Shown here one piece after another: positions 5,982 through 6,297 of a stretch of DNA of 6,297 nucleotides. Each line of letters begins with the position of its first letter. Within the stretch, counting starts at the first letter, position 1. Position numbers and translations under genes: made by a program. Origin of the DNA: CAYLZN01 sp964387935 (GTDB lineage: Bacteria > Acidobacteriota > Vicinamibacteria > Vicinamibacterales > JAFNAJ01); NCBI GenBank assembly GCA_964387935.1, contig CAYLZN010000336.1, positions 1 through 6,297 of the forward strand, given 5' to 3'. The notes beneath the pieces are model-generated. The model searched no databases. It had not been told where the DNA came from and was given only the letters and a program-made list of their open reading frames with translations.

Positions 5982-5997
5982 CTCCTCTCCTCCCTCC
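5982..5997 (-). promoter_or_regulatory. Extended purine-rich ribosome binding site of the ECF operon's first gene
   Basis: The minus strand reads GGAGGGAGGAGAGGAG followed by 6 nt and the ATG at 5975. The run contains several overlapping Shine-Dalgarno matches and fixes the start at 5975 rather than at the in-frame ATG at 5999. Confidence 0.7.
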
Positions 5998-6035
5998 AAT
6001 ACGCACGACCCGGACGAAGGTTAGCCCTCAGGTGA

Positions 6036-6070
6036 CAATCGGCTGGCGGCCTGCGGCGTACGGCGCGCGG
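6036..6070 (+). repeat. Inverted copy of the 7-bp repeat units
   Basis: Five 7-base units read on the plus strand: CAATCGG, CTGGCGG, CCTGCGG, CGTACGG, CGCGCGG. The first three (6036-6056, 21 bp) are the exact reverse complement of the last three units of the main array (6277-6297). The last two are degenerate. The pair forms an inverted repeat bracketing 6057-6276. Confidence 0.75.
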
Positions 6071-6120
6071 CCAGCACGGCGGAGATCGTTGGAACACAGC
6101 AGATCTTGCTCTCACCCCGA

Positions 6121-6148
6121 GTGGGTCACGGTTCGCGACCGGACCCAC
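6121..6148. repeat. 28-nt strong hairpin between inverted heptad repeats
   Basis: GTGGGTC (6121-6127) pairs with GACCCAC (6142-6148), and CGGT (6129-6132) pairs with ACCG (6138-6141). That leaves one bulged A and a TCGCG loop, an 11-bp stem. Neither strand has a T-run after it, so it is not an evident intrinsic terminator. It could be an operator, an mRNA leader structure, or the core of a small palindromic repeat element. Confidence 0.6.
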
Positions 6149-6178
6149 GAATCAGCCAATCAGGCCGCGGGTCGTCCG

Positions 6179-6297
6179 CCGATTGCCGCCCGCCGCGAGC
6201 CGCAGGCCGCCAGCCGCCAGCCGCCAGCCGCCAGCCGCCAGCCGCAAGCCGCAAGCCGCCAGCCGCCCGCCGCGAGCCGCAGGCCGCCAGCCGATTG
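6179..6297. repeat. Tandem array of seventeen 7-bp GC-rich units
   Basis: The array divides exactly into seventeen 7-base units. In order they are CCGATTG, CCGCCCG, CCGCGAG, CCGCAGG, five CCGCCAG, two CCGCAAG, then CCGCCAG, CCGCCCG, CCGCGAG, CCGCAGG, CCGCCAG and CCGATTG. All begin CCG, and variation is confined mostly to the last four bases. The four-unit block CCGCCCG-CCGCGAG-CCGCAGG-CCGCCAG occurs twice, 77 bp apart, and CCGATTG occurs at both ends. It resembles short tandem heptamer repeats seen between genes in some environmental bacteria. Such arrays change length by slippage and commonly break assemblies. No open frame with protein-like content is supported. Confidence 0.9.

Larger units (their letters stand above)
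5998..6178 (-). other. Upstream region of the ECF operon; no gene seen
   Basis: No coding region is supported on either strand. The operon promoter should be here. A TTGTCA on the minus strand (near 6034-6039) resembles a -35 box but has no -10 at suitable distance, and I see no clear ECF-type GGAAC/GTC pair. The stretch contains the heptad units at 6036-6070 and the hairpin at 6121-6148. It also has an 8-bp near-repeat on the plus strand (GAATCAGC followed by CAATCAGG, 6149-6164). Confidence 0.5.

Noticed and set aside
6179..6297. CRISPR array
   Set aside because: Units are contiguous 7-mers with no spacers and no cas genes; this is a simple tandem repeat.

Overview
The window is GC-rich (roughly two thirds G+C by eye), and every gene I can support lies on the minus strand. 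Long open frames on the plus strand are antisense shadows typical of high-GC DNA. Gene content (a PrkA/DUF444 stress pair, an ECF sigma operon with a membrane protein of a type I associate with Acidobacteriota) and GC-rich 7-bp intergenic repeats suggest an environmental soil-type bacterium, possibly Acidobacteriota/Vicinamibacteria. That placement is inference from pattern memory, not a search.

In transcription order (right to left): positions 6179-6297 are a tandem array of seventeen 7-bp units. A short inverted copy lies at 6036-6070 and a strong hairpin at 6121-6148. Next is a tight three-gene operon: a signal-peptide-bearing multi-pass membrane protein of unknown function (5975-5010), an ECF sigma factor (4999-4406) and a two-helix membrane anti-sigma factor with a complete C-H-C-C zinc-site pattern (4413-3901). 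The likely logic is envelope or redox sensing by the membrane proteins, with release of the sigma factor. A small GNRA-capped hairpin sits at the operon's end.

Next is a VapBC-type toxin-antitoxin pair: a ribbon-helix-helix antitoxin (3745-3491) and a PIN-domain RNase toxin (3494-3081), overlapping by 4 nt. A 20-bp near-perfect palindrome that contains an extended -10 box abuts the antitoxin start, suggesting an autoregulated, nearly leaderless transcript.

After a 361-bp gene-free stretch (3080-2720), which contains a 19-bp palindrome, come prkA (2719-794; AAA+ serine kinase/protease-like PrkA/YeaG) and a DUF444 (YeaH/YhbH) gene starting 14 nt later. The DUF444 gene is cut off just before its von Willebrand factor A domain. 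Homology stops near position 56, where the sequence drops to about 44% GC, so the rest of DUF444 and the usually linked spoVR are not visible. Insertion of a mobile element or an assembly junction would explain this. Both window ends therefore lie in or next to repeat-like or foreign sequence, as expected if the window is a contig broken at repeats.
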